Positions 1-13,092 of a stretch of DNA of 64,000 nt are shown here, piece by piece. The stretch covers positions 226,124-290,123 of the forward strand of contig JABBOV010000004.1 of assembly GCA_012927625.1 (NCBI GenBank), written 5' to 3'. The position numbers and the translations under genes were made by a program. Every line of letters starts with the position of its first letter. The stretch's first letter is position 1. The stretch is from Glaciimonas sp. (GTDB lineage Bacteria; Pseudomonadota; Gammaproteobacteria; Burkholderiales; Burkholderiaceae_D). Under the pieces are notes generated by a model. The model saw only the letters and a program-made list of their open reading frames with translations. It searched no databases and was not told the origin of the DNA.

Positions 1-1
1 G

Positions 2-985
2 GATAAGGAAGTCATCGGCGCGGCACCGTATGTAGCCGCGCAAGCGATGCTCACGCGCGACGATATTCTGCGTGGAGTCGTTATCCGCGGTGTGTTGCCG
101 CAGCAGGAACGTGCTGTGTCGGACGTGGCCAATCAAGTGCGCCAAGGCAGTTTCGATGACTTGAAAGCGGGTGAATTCAACGTGGTGCTGGGTGGTGAAC
201 TGGCGCGCGCGCTGCATGTGGAAATCGGTGAAAAAGTGACGATGCTGGCGCCGCAAGGGCAAGTAACCCCGGCCGGCGTGCTGCCGCGGCTAAAGCAATT
301 TACCGTGGTCGGTATCTTCGAGGCCGGCCATTACGAATACGATTCGACGCTGGCTTTCATCCATATTGAAGACGCGGAAAAGATGTTCAGGCTGGGGGCG
401 CCGTCCGGTTTGCGCTTGAAGATTATCGACATGCAACGTGCGCCGCAGGTGGCGCAGGATTTGTCGAAGCTTCTTTCCGGCGACTTGATCATCAGCGACT
501 GGTCGAAGCAAAACCGCAACTGGTTTGCCGCGGTGCAAACCGAGAAGCGGATGATGTTCATTATTCTGACCCTGATCATTGCAGTGGCTGCCTTCAATTT
601 GGTCTCGACCCTGGTGATGACGGTGACCGACAAGCAGGCTGATATTGCGATCTTGCGTACGCTGGGCGCGTCGCCGGGTTCGATCATGAAAATTTTCATG
701 ATTCAAGGTGCGCTGGTGGGTTTGCTCGGCACCGGGATCGGCGTCTTCTTGGGTATTTTGGTGGCGCTGAATGTCGATGTGATCGTGCCGGTTATCGAGC
801 ATCTGCTGGGCGTACAGTTTCTGCCCAAGGATATTTACCTGATTTCCGCGCTGCCGTCCGATTTGCGCTGGCCGGATGTCTACACCATAGGCACTGTGGC
901 AGTGGTGATGGCCTTTCTTGCCACTTTGTATCCGAGCTGGCGCGCTGCGCGCGTGCGCCCGGCCGAGGCTTTGCGCTATGAATGA
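2..985 (+). CDS. lolC: Lipoprotein-releasing ABC transporter permease LolC/LolE, 3' part
   Basis: Inner-membrane permease of the Lol system, which extracts outer-membrane lipoproteins from the inner membrane and passes them to LolA. The reading frame is open from the left edge, so the start and the first membrane segment lie outside the window. About 327 residues are visible: a periplasmic MacB-like domain, then a C-terminal FtsX domain with three hydrophobic segments and the family motif [16 protein letters not shown]. The stop overlaps the ATG of the ATPase gene lolD (ATGAATGA), as expected for a coupled lolCD operon. LolC and LolE cannot be told apart from this fragment; only one permease gene is seen. 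Confidence 0.93.
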   Translation, partial: DKEVIGAAPYVAAQAMLTRDDILRGVVIRGVLPQQERAVSDVANQVRQGSFDDLKAGEFNVVLGGELARALHVEIGEKVTMLAPQGQVTPAGVLPRLKQFTVVGIFEAGHYEYDSTLAFIHIEDAEKMFRLGAPSGLRLKIIDMQRAPQVAQDLSKLLSGDLIISDWSKQNRNWFAAVQTEKRMMFIILTLIIAVAAFNLVSTLVMTVTDKQADIAILRTLGASPGSIMKIFMIQGALVGLLGTGIGVFLGILVALNVDVIVPVIEHLLGVQFLPKDIYLISALPSDLRWPDVYTIGTVAVVMAFLATLYPSWRAARVRPAEALRYE

Positions 986-1757
986 TCTTAACCACCCTCC
1001 CAGGGAGCACTCTTTGCAGTCGCTGATGCAACCCGTCGTATTGTCGTGCCGTAATCTGTCCAAGAAATTCGTCCAGGGCGCATATTCGGTCAATGTGCTG
1101 TCCGGCATTGATCTGGATATTCATAAGGGCGAGCGGGTGGCAATTGTCGGCGCGTCCGGCTCCGGCAAATCGACCTTGCTGCATTTGCTGGGTGGTCTGG
1201 ATACGCCGACCTCGGGCAGCGTATCCCTGCTGGGGCGCGATTTTGCCAGCCTGAGCGAAAAGGCGCGTGGCGATGTGCGCAATACCGCACTGGGTTTCGT
1301 GTACCAGTTCCACCATTTGCTGCCGGAATTCTCGGCGCTCGACAATGTCGCGATGCCGCTGCTGATCCGTCGCCTCAAGCGCAGCGATGCGCAGCAACAG
1401 GCGGCAGCGATCCTGACGCGGGTTGGATTGGGGCACCGCGTCACACATGTGCCGGGTGAATTGTCCGGCGGCGAGCGGCAGCGGGTTGCGCTAGCGCGCG
1501 CGCTGGTGACGCAGCCGGCTTGCGTGTTGGCCGACGAGCCGACCGGCAACCTCGATCGCAAGACCGCACATCAGATTTTCGACCTGATGCTGGAACTGTC
1601 GCGCACGCTTGGCACCGCTTTCATCATCGTGACGCACGACATCGAACTGGCGCGGCATTGCGACCGTGTGCTGCATCTGACGGAGAACGGCTTGCAGCCC
1701 TATATTGAACAAGCTGAACAAGCGGAACAAATTGAGCATAGCGAGCATGTGGATTGA
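978..1757 (+). CDS. lolD: Lipoprotein-releasing system ATP-binding protein LolD
   Basis: ATPase that powers lipoprotein release by the LolCDE complex at the cytoplasmic face of the inner membrane. The 259-residue protein has Walker A (GASGSGKST), the Q-loop stretch [16 protein letters not shown] typical of LolD, the ABC signature [15 protein letters not shown], Walker B VLADEP and the switch THD. The ATG at 978 overlaps the lolC stop; a second Met at 1026 is possible. The C-terminus carries a Glu/Gln-rich tail (repeated EQAEQ) not needed for the fold. Its last bases overlap the start of tatD. Confidence 0.95.
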   Translation: MNDLNHPPREHSLQSLMQPVVLSCRNLSKKFVQGAYSVNVLSGIDLDIHKGERVAIVGASGSGKSTLLHLLGGLDTPTSGSVSLLGRDFASLSEKARGDVRNTALGFVYQFHHLLPEFSALDNVAMPLLIRRLKRSDAQQQAAAILTRVGLGHRVTHVPGELSGGERQRVALARALVTQPACVLADEPTGNLDRKTAHQIFDLMLELSRTLGTAFIIVTHDIELARHCDRVLHLTENGLQPYIEQAEQAEQIEHSEHVD

Positions 1758-2589
1758 CAGCCATTGCCACCTGGACGCGCACGAATTCGGTGCCGATGGT
1801 GGCTTGGCGGGCGCATCAGTGGCGCACAAAGCGGCGCAACTGGGGGTCGACTGGATTGTCATTCCGGCGGTGGAGTCCGGCAATTTTGCGGCGGTTGCCG
1901 CCTTAGCGCACAGCCAACCGAATTGCGCGTATGCGCTGGGCATTCATCCGATCTTCGTGCCGCAGGCGCAGCAAGCCGATTTAGACGCTTTGCGCCAGTC
2001 CGTGGCGGCTGCAATGGCTGACCCGCACCTGGTCGCAATCGGCGAAATCGGACTTGATTTCTTCCTGCCCAACCTGAAAACTGCGGCCATGGCTGAAAAG
2101 CAAACCTATTTCTACCGCGAGCAATTGAAAATCGCCCGCGACTTCGGCTTGCCGGTGTTGTTGCATGTGCGGCGCTCACAGGATTTGATACTCAAGCAGT
2201 TGCGCATAATTGCCGTCCCCGGCGGCATCGCGCATGCATTCAACGGCAGCCTGCAGCAAGCGCAAGCCTTCATCAATCTCGGTTTCAAGCTGGGCTTTGG
2301 CGGCGCAATGACTTTCCCGCGTGCCTTGCAGATTCGCCGTCTGGCCGTGGCGCTGCCGCTGGAAGCTATCGTGCTGGAAACCGATGCGCCGGACATTTCG
2401 CCGGTATGGCTGCACCCGGCGCGCAACAGCCCGGAACAGTTGCCGCAGATTGGTTTGCATCTGGCCGAGTTGCGCGGGCAAGCGGCTAGCCATGTCGCCA
2501 GCGTTACTTCCGCTAACGTTGCGGCGGTGCTGCCGAGATTGGCTGCGCTGACTGCGCTGATTGCCGCCGGCTCTCCTGATACCCGATGA
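1747..2589 (+). CDS. tatD: TatD family metal-dependent hydrolase (DNase)
   Basis: TIM-barrel metal-dependent hydrolase of the TatD family; family members are 3'-5' exonucleases in DNA repair and turnover. The 280-residue protein shows the expected metal ligands: HCH near the N-terminus, Glu in GEIGLDF, His in LLHVRRS, His in IAHAFNG and Asp in LETDAPD. The start at 1747 ([10 protein letters not shown]) fits the family; a longer start at 1705 would lie wholly inside lolD. It overlaps lolD by 11 bp, so the two are probably cotranscribed. Whether it is TatD itself or the YcfH/YjjV type cannot be settled by eye. Confidence 0.9.
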   Translation: MWIDSHCHLDAHEFGADGGLAGASVAHKAAQLGVDWIVIPAVESGNFAAVAALAHSQPNCAYALGIHPIFVPQAQQADLDALRQSVAAAMADPHLVAIGEIGLDFFLPNLKTAAMAEKQTYFYREQLKIARDFGLPVLLHVRRSQDLILKQLRIIAVPGGIAHAFNGSLQQAQAFINLGFKLGFGGAMTFPRALQIRRLAVALPLEAIVLETDAPDISPVWLHPARNSPEQLPQIGLHLAELRGQAASHVASVTSANVAAVLPRLAALTALIAAGSPDTR

Positions 2590-2640
2590 TATTAGTAATT
2601 GTTCAGTCGTATATCAATTAAAAGTCAGTAGCGTGGTTTT

Positions 2641-2712
2641 TGTAGGAGCGCATCCGGGCGCGACCGGATTGTGAATAGCTACCGGGGAATCGCGCCCGGG
2701 TGCGCTCCTACA
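2641..2712. repeat. REP-like inverted repeat, TGTAGGAGCG type
   Basis: Two 23-base arms (2641-2663 and 2690-2712) are reverse complements with one mismatch and can form a long hairpin. The outer TGTAGGAGCGCA and inner GGGCGCGA resemble REP elements of Pseudomonas and other proteobacteria. It lies just after tatD and may act as a transcript-end stabiliser or terminator, although no T-run follows. Confidence 0.8.
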
Positions 2713-2780
2713 GAGGCTGCTTCGATTTAGATGTCTCCCATAGCGGACTGAATAGTTGCATGACATTATAAAAAATGGCA

Positions 2781-2851
2781 GAGTATGCGGATAAATGGCT
2801 TATTCTCAGCATGCATTCATTGCAGTATCAAAAAATACGTATTGCAGTATG
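2781..2851 (+). repeat. Dispersed GAGTATG intergenic element, copy 1
   Basis: First of seven similar AT-rich elements in this window. It begins GAGTATGC and ends GCAGTATG, with the internal block GTATCAAAAAATAC that can form a small hairpin. It lies between tatD and comEC, 31 bp before the comEC start, so it could sit in the comEC leader. Confidence 0.7.
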
Positions 2852-2882
2852 TTAAATTTTTTAGTTCCTCATATAAATATCC

Positions 2883-5333
2883 ATGCGTAGCGCCATCATC
2901 GGCTTTGTGATCGGTATCGTCTGGCTGCAAAACCAGCCGGTGTTGCCGACTTTGACGCTTACGTTGCTGTTGCTGGCAGCAGCGGTGCTCGGCATGGCGG
3001 CTTGCCGTTCGCTGCAACCGGTTTTGCGACCGGCCTTATTGCTGGCCTGTGGCGCCATGTTGGGCTTCGTCTGGGCGGGATTGCTGGCGCAGCAGCGTTT
3101 GGCGCATGCGTTGCCGGACGATTGGGAAGGGCGCGACGTAACGGTGATTGGCACCATCGACAGCCTGCCTTACCGCTTCGATCAGGGTGTGCGCTTCAAT
3201 CTGGCGCTGGAGCAGATGTTGGTGTTGCAGCCGGACGGCAGCACATTGGCGACGCCTGATTTGCCGCCCAATTTTCCTCCTAAAATCGCTTTGTCCTGGT
3301 ATTCGACGCCGTCGGCGGGCGCGTTGCCGGCGATTGAACCCGGCGCGCGCTGGCAACTCACGGTGCGCCTGAAAAAACCACACGGCAATGCCAATCCCGA
3401 CGGTTTCGATTATGAAGTCTGGCTGCTGGAGCAAAATCTGCGTGCCACCGGTACTGTGCGCCCGGATGCGCAAGCGACGCTGAAGAACCGGCGCTTGTCG
3501 GACTTCGTGTTCAGCGTCGGTAATCTGGTCGAATACTGTCGCGCCGGTTTGCGCGAACGCATTTATGCCGCCTTGCCCGAGCATGAATATGCCTACGCCG
3601 GCGTGATTGTCGCGCTGGTGGTCGGCGACCAGCGCGGGATCGATCAAAGCGACTGGAAAGTATTCAACCGCAGCGGCATCGGCCACCTGATTTCTATTTC
3701 CGGCCTGCATATCACAATGGTAGCCGGCTTGTTTGCTGCGTTGGCGCAATGGCTGTGGCGGCGCTCATTGTTTACCAGTGCCGAGTTGCCCTTGCTGTTG
3801 CCGGCGCAAAAAGTCGCGGCGTTAAGCGGAGTCGTGATTGCGCTGCTGTATGTGCTGCTGGCCGGTTTTGGGGTGCCGGCGCAGCGCACTTTGTACATGT
3901 TGACGGTGGTCGCAGTTGCGCTCTGGTGCGGCCGTTTGACCAGCGTTTCGCATGTACTGTGCACTGCATTGCTAGTGGTAGTTGTGCTCGATCCCTGGGC
4001 CGTGCTGTGGCCCGGATATTGGCTGTCATTCGGCGCGGTGGCGAGCATCCTGTATGCCAGCGTCGGGCGCGCCCAGCCGCAGCGCCATTTAACTGAGATG
4101 CCCGACAGAATGACACGCTGGCGCAGTGCGCTGACATCCGCTGGTCATACCCAATACGTGGTGACTCTGGGTCTGGTGCCGCTGACGATGCTGCTGTTTG
4201 GTCAAGTGTCGCTGGTCAGCCCGGTAGCCAACGCGGTCGCGATTCCATTGGTCGGCTTGCTGGTGACGCCGCTGGCTTTATTGGGCAGCGTGCTGCCGGC
4301 ACCATTATCGGGCTGGATTTTGGTCGCCGCGCATGCGCTGGTGGCGTGGCTGGCGAACGGTTTGCAGTGGCTGGCCGGCTTGCCGTGGGCGGTCTGGTCG
4401 GCGCCGCTGCCGTCCTGGTGGATTTTTCTGTTCGCTTTGCTGGGAACCGTGTGGTTGCTGGCGCCGCGCGGTTGGCCGCTGCGCTGGCTGGGTTTGGCTG
4501 GCTGGTTGCCGCTGCTGCTGAACAGCCCGACCCAGCCGCAGCCGGGCCAGATGTGGGTGACCGCTTTCGATGTCGGCCAGGGTATGGCCTTGCTGATTGA
4601 GACCAAGCAACACCGGTTGCTGTACGACACCGGTGCGTACTATTCGCCGCAGTCGAATGGCGGCAATCGCGTCATCCTGCCCTACCTGAAGGCGCGCGGT
4701 ATTGCGACACTGGATGGACTGATCGTGAGCCACAACGACAGCGATCACTCCGGCGGCGCACTGTCGATTCTGGACGAAATTACGGTCGGGCAGGTCTGGT
4801 CTTCGCTGGCGCTGACAAGCCCAATCGTCGCTGCTGCGCCGCGCCATCGGCATTGCATGGCAGGGCAATCGTGGCAGTGGGATGGCGTCCGGTTCGACAT
4901 GCTGCACCCGCAAGCTTTGAGCCTGAATAATCCGAAGCAGAAGCCGAATGCGCTCAGTTGCACCCTGAAAATCAGTACCGGCAGCCTTTCGATCTTGCTG
5001 CCGGGCGATATCGAGGCGGCGCAAGAATCCGAGTTGCTGGGCAGTAATCGCGACGCATTGCGTGCTAATGTGCTGCTGGCGCCGCATCACGGCAGCGGCA
5101 CTTCGTCAACCGTGGCTTTCCTGGACGCGGTCCGACCGGATCTGGCACTATTTCAGGTCGGCTACCGCAACCGTTATCGGCATCCAAAGTTAGAAATTTT
5201 CGAGCGTTATGGCGCAATGGGAATACAGCGCCTGCGCAACGATGCATCCGGCGCAATCACCTTGCAATTCGATCAGACATTGCACATTTCCGAATATCGC
5301 AGCAGCCATGCCCGCTATTGGTATGGACGCTGA
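2883..5333 (+). CDS. comEC: DNA internalization-related competence protein ComEC/Rec2
   Basis: Inner-membrane channel for single-stranded DNA uptake during natural transformation. The 816-residue protein has the family layout: an N-terminal hydrophobic and OB-like region (about 1-200), a multi-span Competence domain with HLISISGLHITMVAGL, and a C-terminal metallo-beta-lactamase-like domain (DVGQGMALL, SHNDSDHSGG, LAPHHGSG). Full length for the family with no breaks. No clear Shine-Dalgarno precedes the ATG. Its 3' end lies immediately before the next ORF. It suggests the organism could take up DNA, though no other competence gene is in the window. Confidence 0.93.
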   Translation: MRSAIIGFVIGIVWLQNQPVLPTLTLTLLLLAAAVLGMAACRSLQPVLRPALLLACGAMLGFVWAGLLAQQRLAHALPDDWEGRDVTVIGTIDSLPYRFDQGVRFNLALEQMLVLQPDGSTLATPDLPPNFPPKIALSWYSTPSAGALPAIEPGARWQLTVRLKKPHGNANPDGFDYEVWLLEQNLRATGTVRPDAQATLKNRRLSDFVFSVGNLVEYCRAGLRERIYAALPEHEYAYAGVIVALVVGDQRGIDQSDWKVFNRSGIGHLISISGLHITMVAGLFAALAQWLWRRSLFTSAELPLLLPAQKVAALSGVVIALLYVLLAGFGVPAQRTLYMLTVVAVALWCGRLTSVSHVLCTALLVVVVLDPWAVLWPGYWLSFGAVASILYASVGRAQPQRHLTEMPDRMTRWRSALTSAGHTQYVVTLGLVPLTMLLFGQVSLVSPVANAVAIPLVGLLVTPLALLGSVLPAPLSGWILVAAHALVAWLANGLQWLAGLPWAVWSAPLPSWWIFLFALLGTVWLLAPRGWPLRWLGLAGWLPLLLNSPTQPQPGQMWVTAFDVGQGMALLIETKQHRLLYDTGAYYSPQSNGGNRVILPYLKARGIATLDGLIVSHNDSDHSGGALSILDEITVGQVWSSLALTSPIVAAAPRHRHCMAGQSWQWDGVRFDMLHPQALSLNNPKQKPNALSCTLKISTGSLSILLPGDIEAAQESELLGSNRDALRANVLLAPHHGSGTSSTVAFLDAVRPDLALFQVGYRNRYRHPKLEIFERYGAMGIQRLRNDASGAITLQFDQTLHISEYRSSHARYWYGR

Positions 5334-5343
5334 AACAGACACT

Positions 5344-6150
5344 ATGACAAACAAACCACTACTTCATTTCGCCCACGCCAATAGCTATCCAGCCGGCACT
5401 TATCGCGTATTTTTCCAGTATCTGCAACAGCATTACCGAGTGCAGGCGCTCGACATGCATGCCCATAATCCGAAATACCCGGTCAAAAACGGCTGGCGCG
5501 CGCTGAAACAGGAATTGATCGATGATATGGCAGCGCGCTATACCGAACCGGTGATCCTGGTCGGTCATTCACTGGGCGGCATGCTCAGTCTGATGGCGGC
5601 TAAGGATCGGCCCGATCTGGTGCGTTGCGTGGTGTTGCTGGATTCGCCGGTGGTGGCGGGGTGGCGCGCATTGCTGTTGCGGGTCGCCAAATCGACTGGC
5701 CAGGATTTAAAATTCTCTCCGGCGCGGCGCTCGATCAAGCGCCGCAATGTATGGCCCGATGCCGACGCCGCATTTGCATATTTTGCCGCCAAAAAGATGT
5801 TTGCGATCTGGCCGCCGCAAGTGTTGCACGATTACCTGGACAGTGGACTGATGCCGCACCCGGATGGCGTGACACTACGTTTCACGCGTGAAATCGAGAC
5901 CGCGGTTTATCGCAGCCTGCCGCATCATCTTGGCAAGATCGTGCAAATACCGTTTCCGGTGCCGGTCGGGTTTGTCGGCGGCATCGACTCGGTCGAATGC
6001 CGGCAAGCCGGTATGGCTGCAACCCGGCGTCTGGTCGGGCGGCATAGTCGGAAAATTCCAGGTAGTCACCTGTTTCCGATGGAGTCGCCGGCGCTGGCCG
6101 CTAGCGCCTTGCACGACATGATCCGGTCGCTTGTGCCGTCGCAGGAGTAG
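5344..6150 (+). CDS. Alpha/beta hydrolase
   Basis: Serine hydrolase of the alpha/beta fold, substrate unknown. The 268-residue protein has the oxyanion-side motif HFAHANSYPAGTY near the start, the nucleophile elbow GHSLGG and a likely catalytic His in GSHLFPMESP close to the C-terminus. ATG 5344 is chosen because the family motif begins eight residues in; an upstream ATG at 5323, overlapping the end of comEC, would add seven residues. Neither has a strong ribosome-binding site, so coupling to comEC translation is likely. The following LpxR-like gene starts four bases after its stop. Confidence 0.85.
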   Translation: MTNKPLLHFAHANSYPAGTYRVFFQYLQQHYRVQALDMHAHNPKYPVKNGWRALKQELIDDMAARYTEPVILVGHSLGGMLSLMAAKDRPDLVRCVVLLDSPVVAGWRALLLRVAKSTGQDLKFSPARRSIKRRNVWPDADAAFAYFAAKKMFAIWPPQVLHDYLDSGLMPHPDGVTLRFTREIETAVYRSLPHHLGKIVQIPFPVPVGFVGGIDSVECRQAGMAATRRLVGRHSRKIPGSHLFPMESPALAASALHDMIRSLVPSQE

Positions 6151-6153
6151 GCC

Positions 6154-7113
6154 ATGTTGCGATTTACAACAAAATTGTTGATTAGCGGTTTGCTGCTGGC
6201 ACATGCCATCCTGGTGCGCGCCGATGTTGTCTCCAACACACAGCCGGATTTCCAGACCGTGATGGCGCAAGGCAAATCCAGCTTCGCGCTGGATATTGAT
6301 AACGATAGCCTGCTGATGAACCGGAATGACGGTTTTTATACCAGCGGGGTGCGCCTGACGCAGCAATATGCGTTGGATGTAGCGGGTGTAGCCGGCAGTG
6401 CATCGGACTTAGTTACGTATGGATGGCGCATCGGCCACGAAATGTACACAGCGTCCGACATCAAGCTACCGCCGGCGCAAGTCAGAGCGCCGGATCATCC
6501 GTATGCTGCGTGGCTATATGGCGGCCTGTTCCGGGAGAAGCGCCAGGTCGATGGCGCTTACACCATGCTGGGTTTCGATCTGGGTTGCCTGGGGCCATGT
6601 GCAGCCGGCGAATGGGTGCAAACAAATTTGCACCGTTTGATCAACCAACCGTTGCCGCAAGGCTGGAGCAGCCAGATGAAAAATGAGTTCGGGGCGGTGC
6701 TATATGCCGATGTCGCACCGGCGCGCTGGTCATTGCAGTCCTGGTTGGATCTGCAGCCCAGCGTACAGGGGCGTTTTGGTAATATTTTTACCGATGTGAC
6801 GGCCGCAGTGACGCTGCGCGCCGGCATCCTGGGCGACTTGCCGGCGGCGCCTACGCAGCATCTGTATCTAAAGCTCGGGGGGCGCGCAGTCGGCCGCGAT
6901 GCGTCCCTGCAAGGTGGGTACTTTTCCAAAGACAATTTGCATACAGTGCGCCCGCAGCGCCTGGTGGCGCAAGCGGAAGCCGGCCTGCAGTGGGTTCGGC
7001 CGCCCTTTGCCTTGCAGGCCGCAATCGTGCGGCGTAGCAATGAAATTCGCGATTTGCCGGCGTCGGATGGCGCGCAAAATTTTGTCCGATTTCAACTGGT
7101 ATATTCGCCCTGA
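6154..7113 (+). CDS. LpxR-family lipid A deacylase-like outer-membrane protein (DUF2219)
   Basis: Predicted outer-membrane beta-barrel related to LpxR, which removes the 3'-acyloxyacyl group from lipid A. The 319-residue protein has an N-terminal signal peptide (hydrophobic to about residue 20, then VRADV) and the family block DNDSLLMNRNDGFYTSGVRL, holding the Asn-Asp and Thr typical of the active site. The rest alternates polar and hydrophobic residues as in barrels and ends in an aromatic-containing strand (FQLVYSP). Lipid A deacylation here is inferred from family membership. It follows the hydrolase gene by 3 bp. Confidence 0.85.
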   Translation: MLRFTTKLLISGLLLAHAILVRADVVSNTQPDFQTVMAQGKSSFALDIDNDSLLMNRNDGFYTSGVRLTQQYALDVAGVAGSASDLVTYGWRIGHEMYTASDIKLPPAQVRAPDHPYAAWLYGGLFREKRQVDGAYTMLGFDLGCLGPCAAGEWVQTNLHRLINQPLPQGWSSQMKNEFGAVLYADVAPARWSLQSWLDLQPSVQGRFGNIFTDVTAAVTLRAGILGDLPAAPTQHLYLKLGGRAVGRDASLQGGYFSKDNLHTVRPQRLVAQAEAGLQWVRPPFALQAAIVRRSNEIRDLPASDGAQNFVRFQLVYSP

Positions 7114-7185
7114 GCTCCCTTGAGCATCAACCCAGTTTGATGCTTGGAGAGTGGCCAAAATGGACTGGAATATCGGCGCTTATAG

Positions 7186-9758
<2,573 letters not shown>

Positions 9759-9772
9759 TTTAAGCCGATTTC

Positions 9773-11119
<1,347 letters not shown>

Positions 11120-11183
11120 AATTGAGTTTTTCGGCCGTAAATATTCTGTTTTGCGACCGGACTCTTGATCTTGATTTTTCCCG

Positions 11184-11546
11184 ATGCGCCTGATCACCAT
11201 TTCCCTATTGCTGTTACTGGCACTGATCCAACATCCGCTCTGGTTAGGCAAGGGCGGCTGGTTGCGTGTGTGGGATCTGGATCAGCAAGTCAATAGTGCG
11301 CTTGACAAGAATATTGCACTCAAGGCACGCAACGGCAAACTCGAATCCGAAGTTCGCGATTTGCAGAATGGCACCGGTGCGATTGAAGAGCGGGCCCGGT
11401 ATGAACTGGGCATGATCAAGGAAGGCGAAATATTCGTTCAGTTGCTGGCGAACACAGGTGCCGCACCGCTCCAGGTTGCACCGCCGCCAGCATCGAAGTT
11501 GATACCGCATTCCAAGGCGCCTGCGGCTAAAGACCCCGCTCGGTAG
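11184..11546 (+). CDS. ftsB: Cell division protein FtsB (DivIC family)
   Basis: Small bitopic divisome protein that forms the FtsQLB complex. The 120-residue product has an N-terminal membrane segment (about residues 3-18), a periplasmic coiled coil ([20 protein letters not shown] region) and the conserved block [16 protein letters not shown]. The Ala/Pro-rich C-terminus is longer than in E. coli FtsB (103 residues). Position directly after eno is the usual location of ftsB. Confidence 0.92.
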   Translation: MRLITISLLLLLALIQHPLWLGKGGWLRVWDLDQQVNSALDKNIALKARNGKLESEVRDLQNGTGAIEERARYELGMIKEGEIFVQLLANTGAAPLQVAPPPASKLIPHSKAPAAKDPAR

Positions 11547-11590
11547 TGCTTGTGGCGCACAATTTTCGCCCGTTGCTCTTTTGACTTGAT

Positions 11591-12517
11591 TTATTTCAGC
11601 GACGCCAGCGCCACTCGCGCAGCGGCCAGATCCCAGGCAGCCTGACCTACGGTTTTAAATACCGGCATCGTCGTCACCTGCGATAAGCGAACTGTGCCAT
11701 CCAATACTTCCGATAACGCAGACACTTGGCTCCAATCAACCTTGGCCCGCAGCAGGTCGCCTGCTTCATGCCGGGCACCATCCAGATCGTCCACTACAAT
11801 TTTCCGCTCATGCAGTAATTGCGACGGAAATTCCGCCATGTCCGGCTTGAAAGCGCCCACTCCGATAGCCAATGTGGCGGCGGCAATCTGGGGCGGAATA
11901 ACCGGGGTTTTGGAGGTGGTTAAGGCGATCACTACATCGGTGGCGGGTAGCTCCGATTCCAGTTGCGCGGCCCAGAGGGGCACCGCGGTAATCCCGGAAT
12001 GACACTCGCGCAATGCAGCGCAAAATGCTTTTGCCTTGTGCAGCGCAGTGGCGGCGATCCAGAACCGCGATATGCCAAAAAAATCCACCAGTGCATCGAC
12101 GTGTGCTGCAGCCTGGATTCCGGTGCCGATGATCAGCACCGATTCGGGTAATTTGGGCAACAGCGTCTGAATGCCGAGCAGCGTGACGGCCGCGGTGCGG
12201 CGCGCGGTAACAGTTGGGCCATCCAGCAGCATCAGCCGGCGTCCGCTGGCGGTTTCAAAAACGATCACTTCCCCCTGGATTGCCGGCAGGCTGTATTGCG
12301 CATTATTGGTATGTACGGTCACTAATTTGGTCACGCTAATATCGCTGCCGATGGCCGGCATGCACAGCAAAACGCTGGCCGGATCAATCGGCACCGCCAG
12401 CCGCTCGGGAGCCTGGATTTGCCCGCTGGCTAATTCGCGCATCGCTTGCGCGATTGCCGGCACCAGTCTGGAATAAGGCAACGCCTGCGCAGTTTGAATC
12501 GAATTCAGAATTTTCAT
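11591..12517 (-). CDS. Ornithine cyclodeaminase / mu-crystallin family protein
   Basis: NAD(P)-dependent enzyme of the ornithine cyclodeaminase-mu-crystallin family, whose members deaminate ornithine or reduce cyclic imino acids such as delta-1-pyrroline-2-carboxylate. The 308-residue protein has the Rossmann motif LIIGTGIQAAAHVDAL in the middle and the preceding TARRTAAVTLL segment typical of the family. ATG 12517 (MKILNSIQTAQAL) is used rather than the longer frame beginning at 12601, since the extra residues look non-coding; the ribosome-binding site is weak. Exact substrate unresolved. Confidence 0.85.
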   Translation of the reverse strand: MKILNSIQTAQALPYSRLVPAIAQAMRELASGQIQAPERLAVPIDPASVLLCMPAIGSDISVTKLVTVHTNNAQYSLPAIQGEVIVFETASGRRLMLLDGPTVTARRTAAVTLLGIQTLLPKLPESVLIIGTGIQAAAHVDALVDFFGISRFWIAATALHKAKAFCAALRECHSGITAVPLWAAQLESELPATDVVIALTTSKTPVIPPQIAAATLAIGVGAFKPDMAEFPSQLLHERKIVVDDLDGARHEAGDLLRAKVDWSQVSALSEVLDGTVRLSQVTTMPVFKTVGQAAWDLAAARVALASLK

Positions 12518-12626
12518 GGTAATAAATTTATATTCTTTATAAGAAGTATATAAAAAAACGGCTATATTCGTCTTACACGTTGCTGAACCCCAGCGATTCA
12601 ACAGGTAAGTGCGACATAGCCTTTTT

Positions 12627-13019
12627 TTATGGCAATGTATCCTTTATCATATCCATTTCCTGTAGCACTTCATGCGCCGAGCGGAATGCGTCGATTGCCA
12701 GCGGCATGCCGCAATACACGCTGGCGTGCAGCAGCACTTCCTGAATTTCCTTCATGTTGGCGCCGTTGTTGACCGCACCCCGTACATGGCCCCGGATTTC
12801 ATGCGCGCGGCCGAGTGCCGTGAGCATCGAAAGCGTCATCAGACTGCGGGTTTTCAGATCCAGCCCGTCGCGACACCAGACCGTGCCCCAGGCGTTGCGC
12901 GTGACGAAATCCTGCAGCGGCGCAGTGAAGCTATCGACGCCGGCAAACGCCTTCTCCACAAAAGTGTCACCCATGACTTGCTTGCGCATGCGCAAACCGT
13001 CTTCAAATTGTTGATCCAT
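12627..13019 (-). CDS. pcaC: Carboxymuconolactone decarboxylase family protein (PcaC-like)
   Basis: Small all-helical protein of the AhpD/CMD superfamily. The 130-residue length, the start GLRMRKQVMGDTFVEKA and the blocks RSLMTLSMLTALGR, EIRGHVRGAVNNGA and HASVYCGMPLAIDA match 4-carboxymuconolactone decarboxylase, which acts in the protocatechuate branch of the beta-ketoadipate pathway. No other pca gene is in the window, so the role is inferred from family only. It lies 109 bp upstream of the cyclodeaminase-like gene on the same strand. Confidence 0.82.
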   Translation of the reverse strand: MDQQFEDGLRMRKQVMGDTFVEKAFAGVDSFTAPLQDFVTRNAWGTVWCRDGLDLKTRSLMTLSMLTALGRAHEIRGHVRGAVNNGANMKEIQEVLLHASVYCGMPLAIDAFRSAHEVLQEMDMIKDTLP

Positions 13020-13092
13020 GTGTATTCCTGTTTAGTTGAGGTTCTGAATATTGCACTTTTTATAAATTTATCAGACGAAATACTACGCTTGC

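Noticed and set aside
2806-2854. A 14-codon ORF inside element copy 1 before comEC.
   Set aside because: It lies within the repeat, has no ribosome-binding site and is not kept in other copies.
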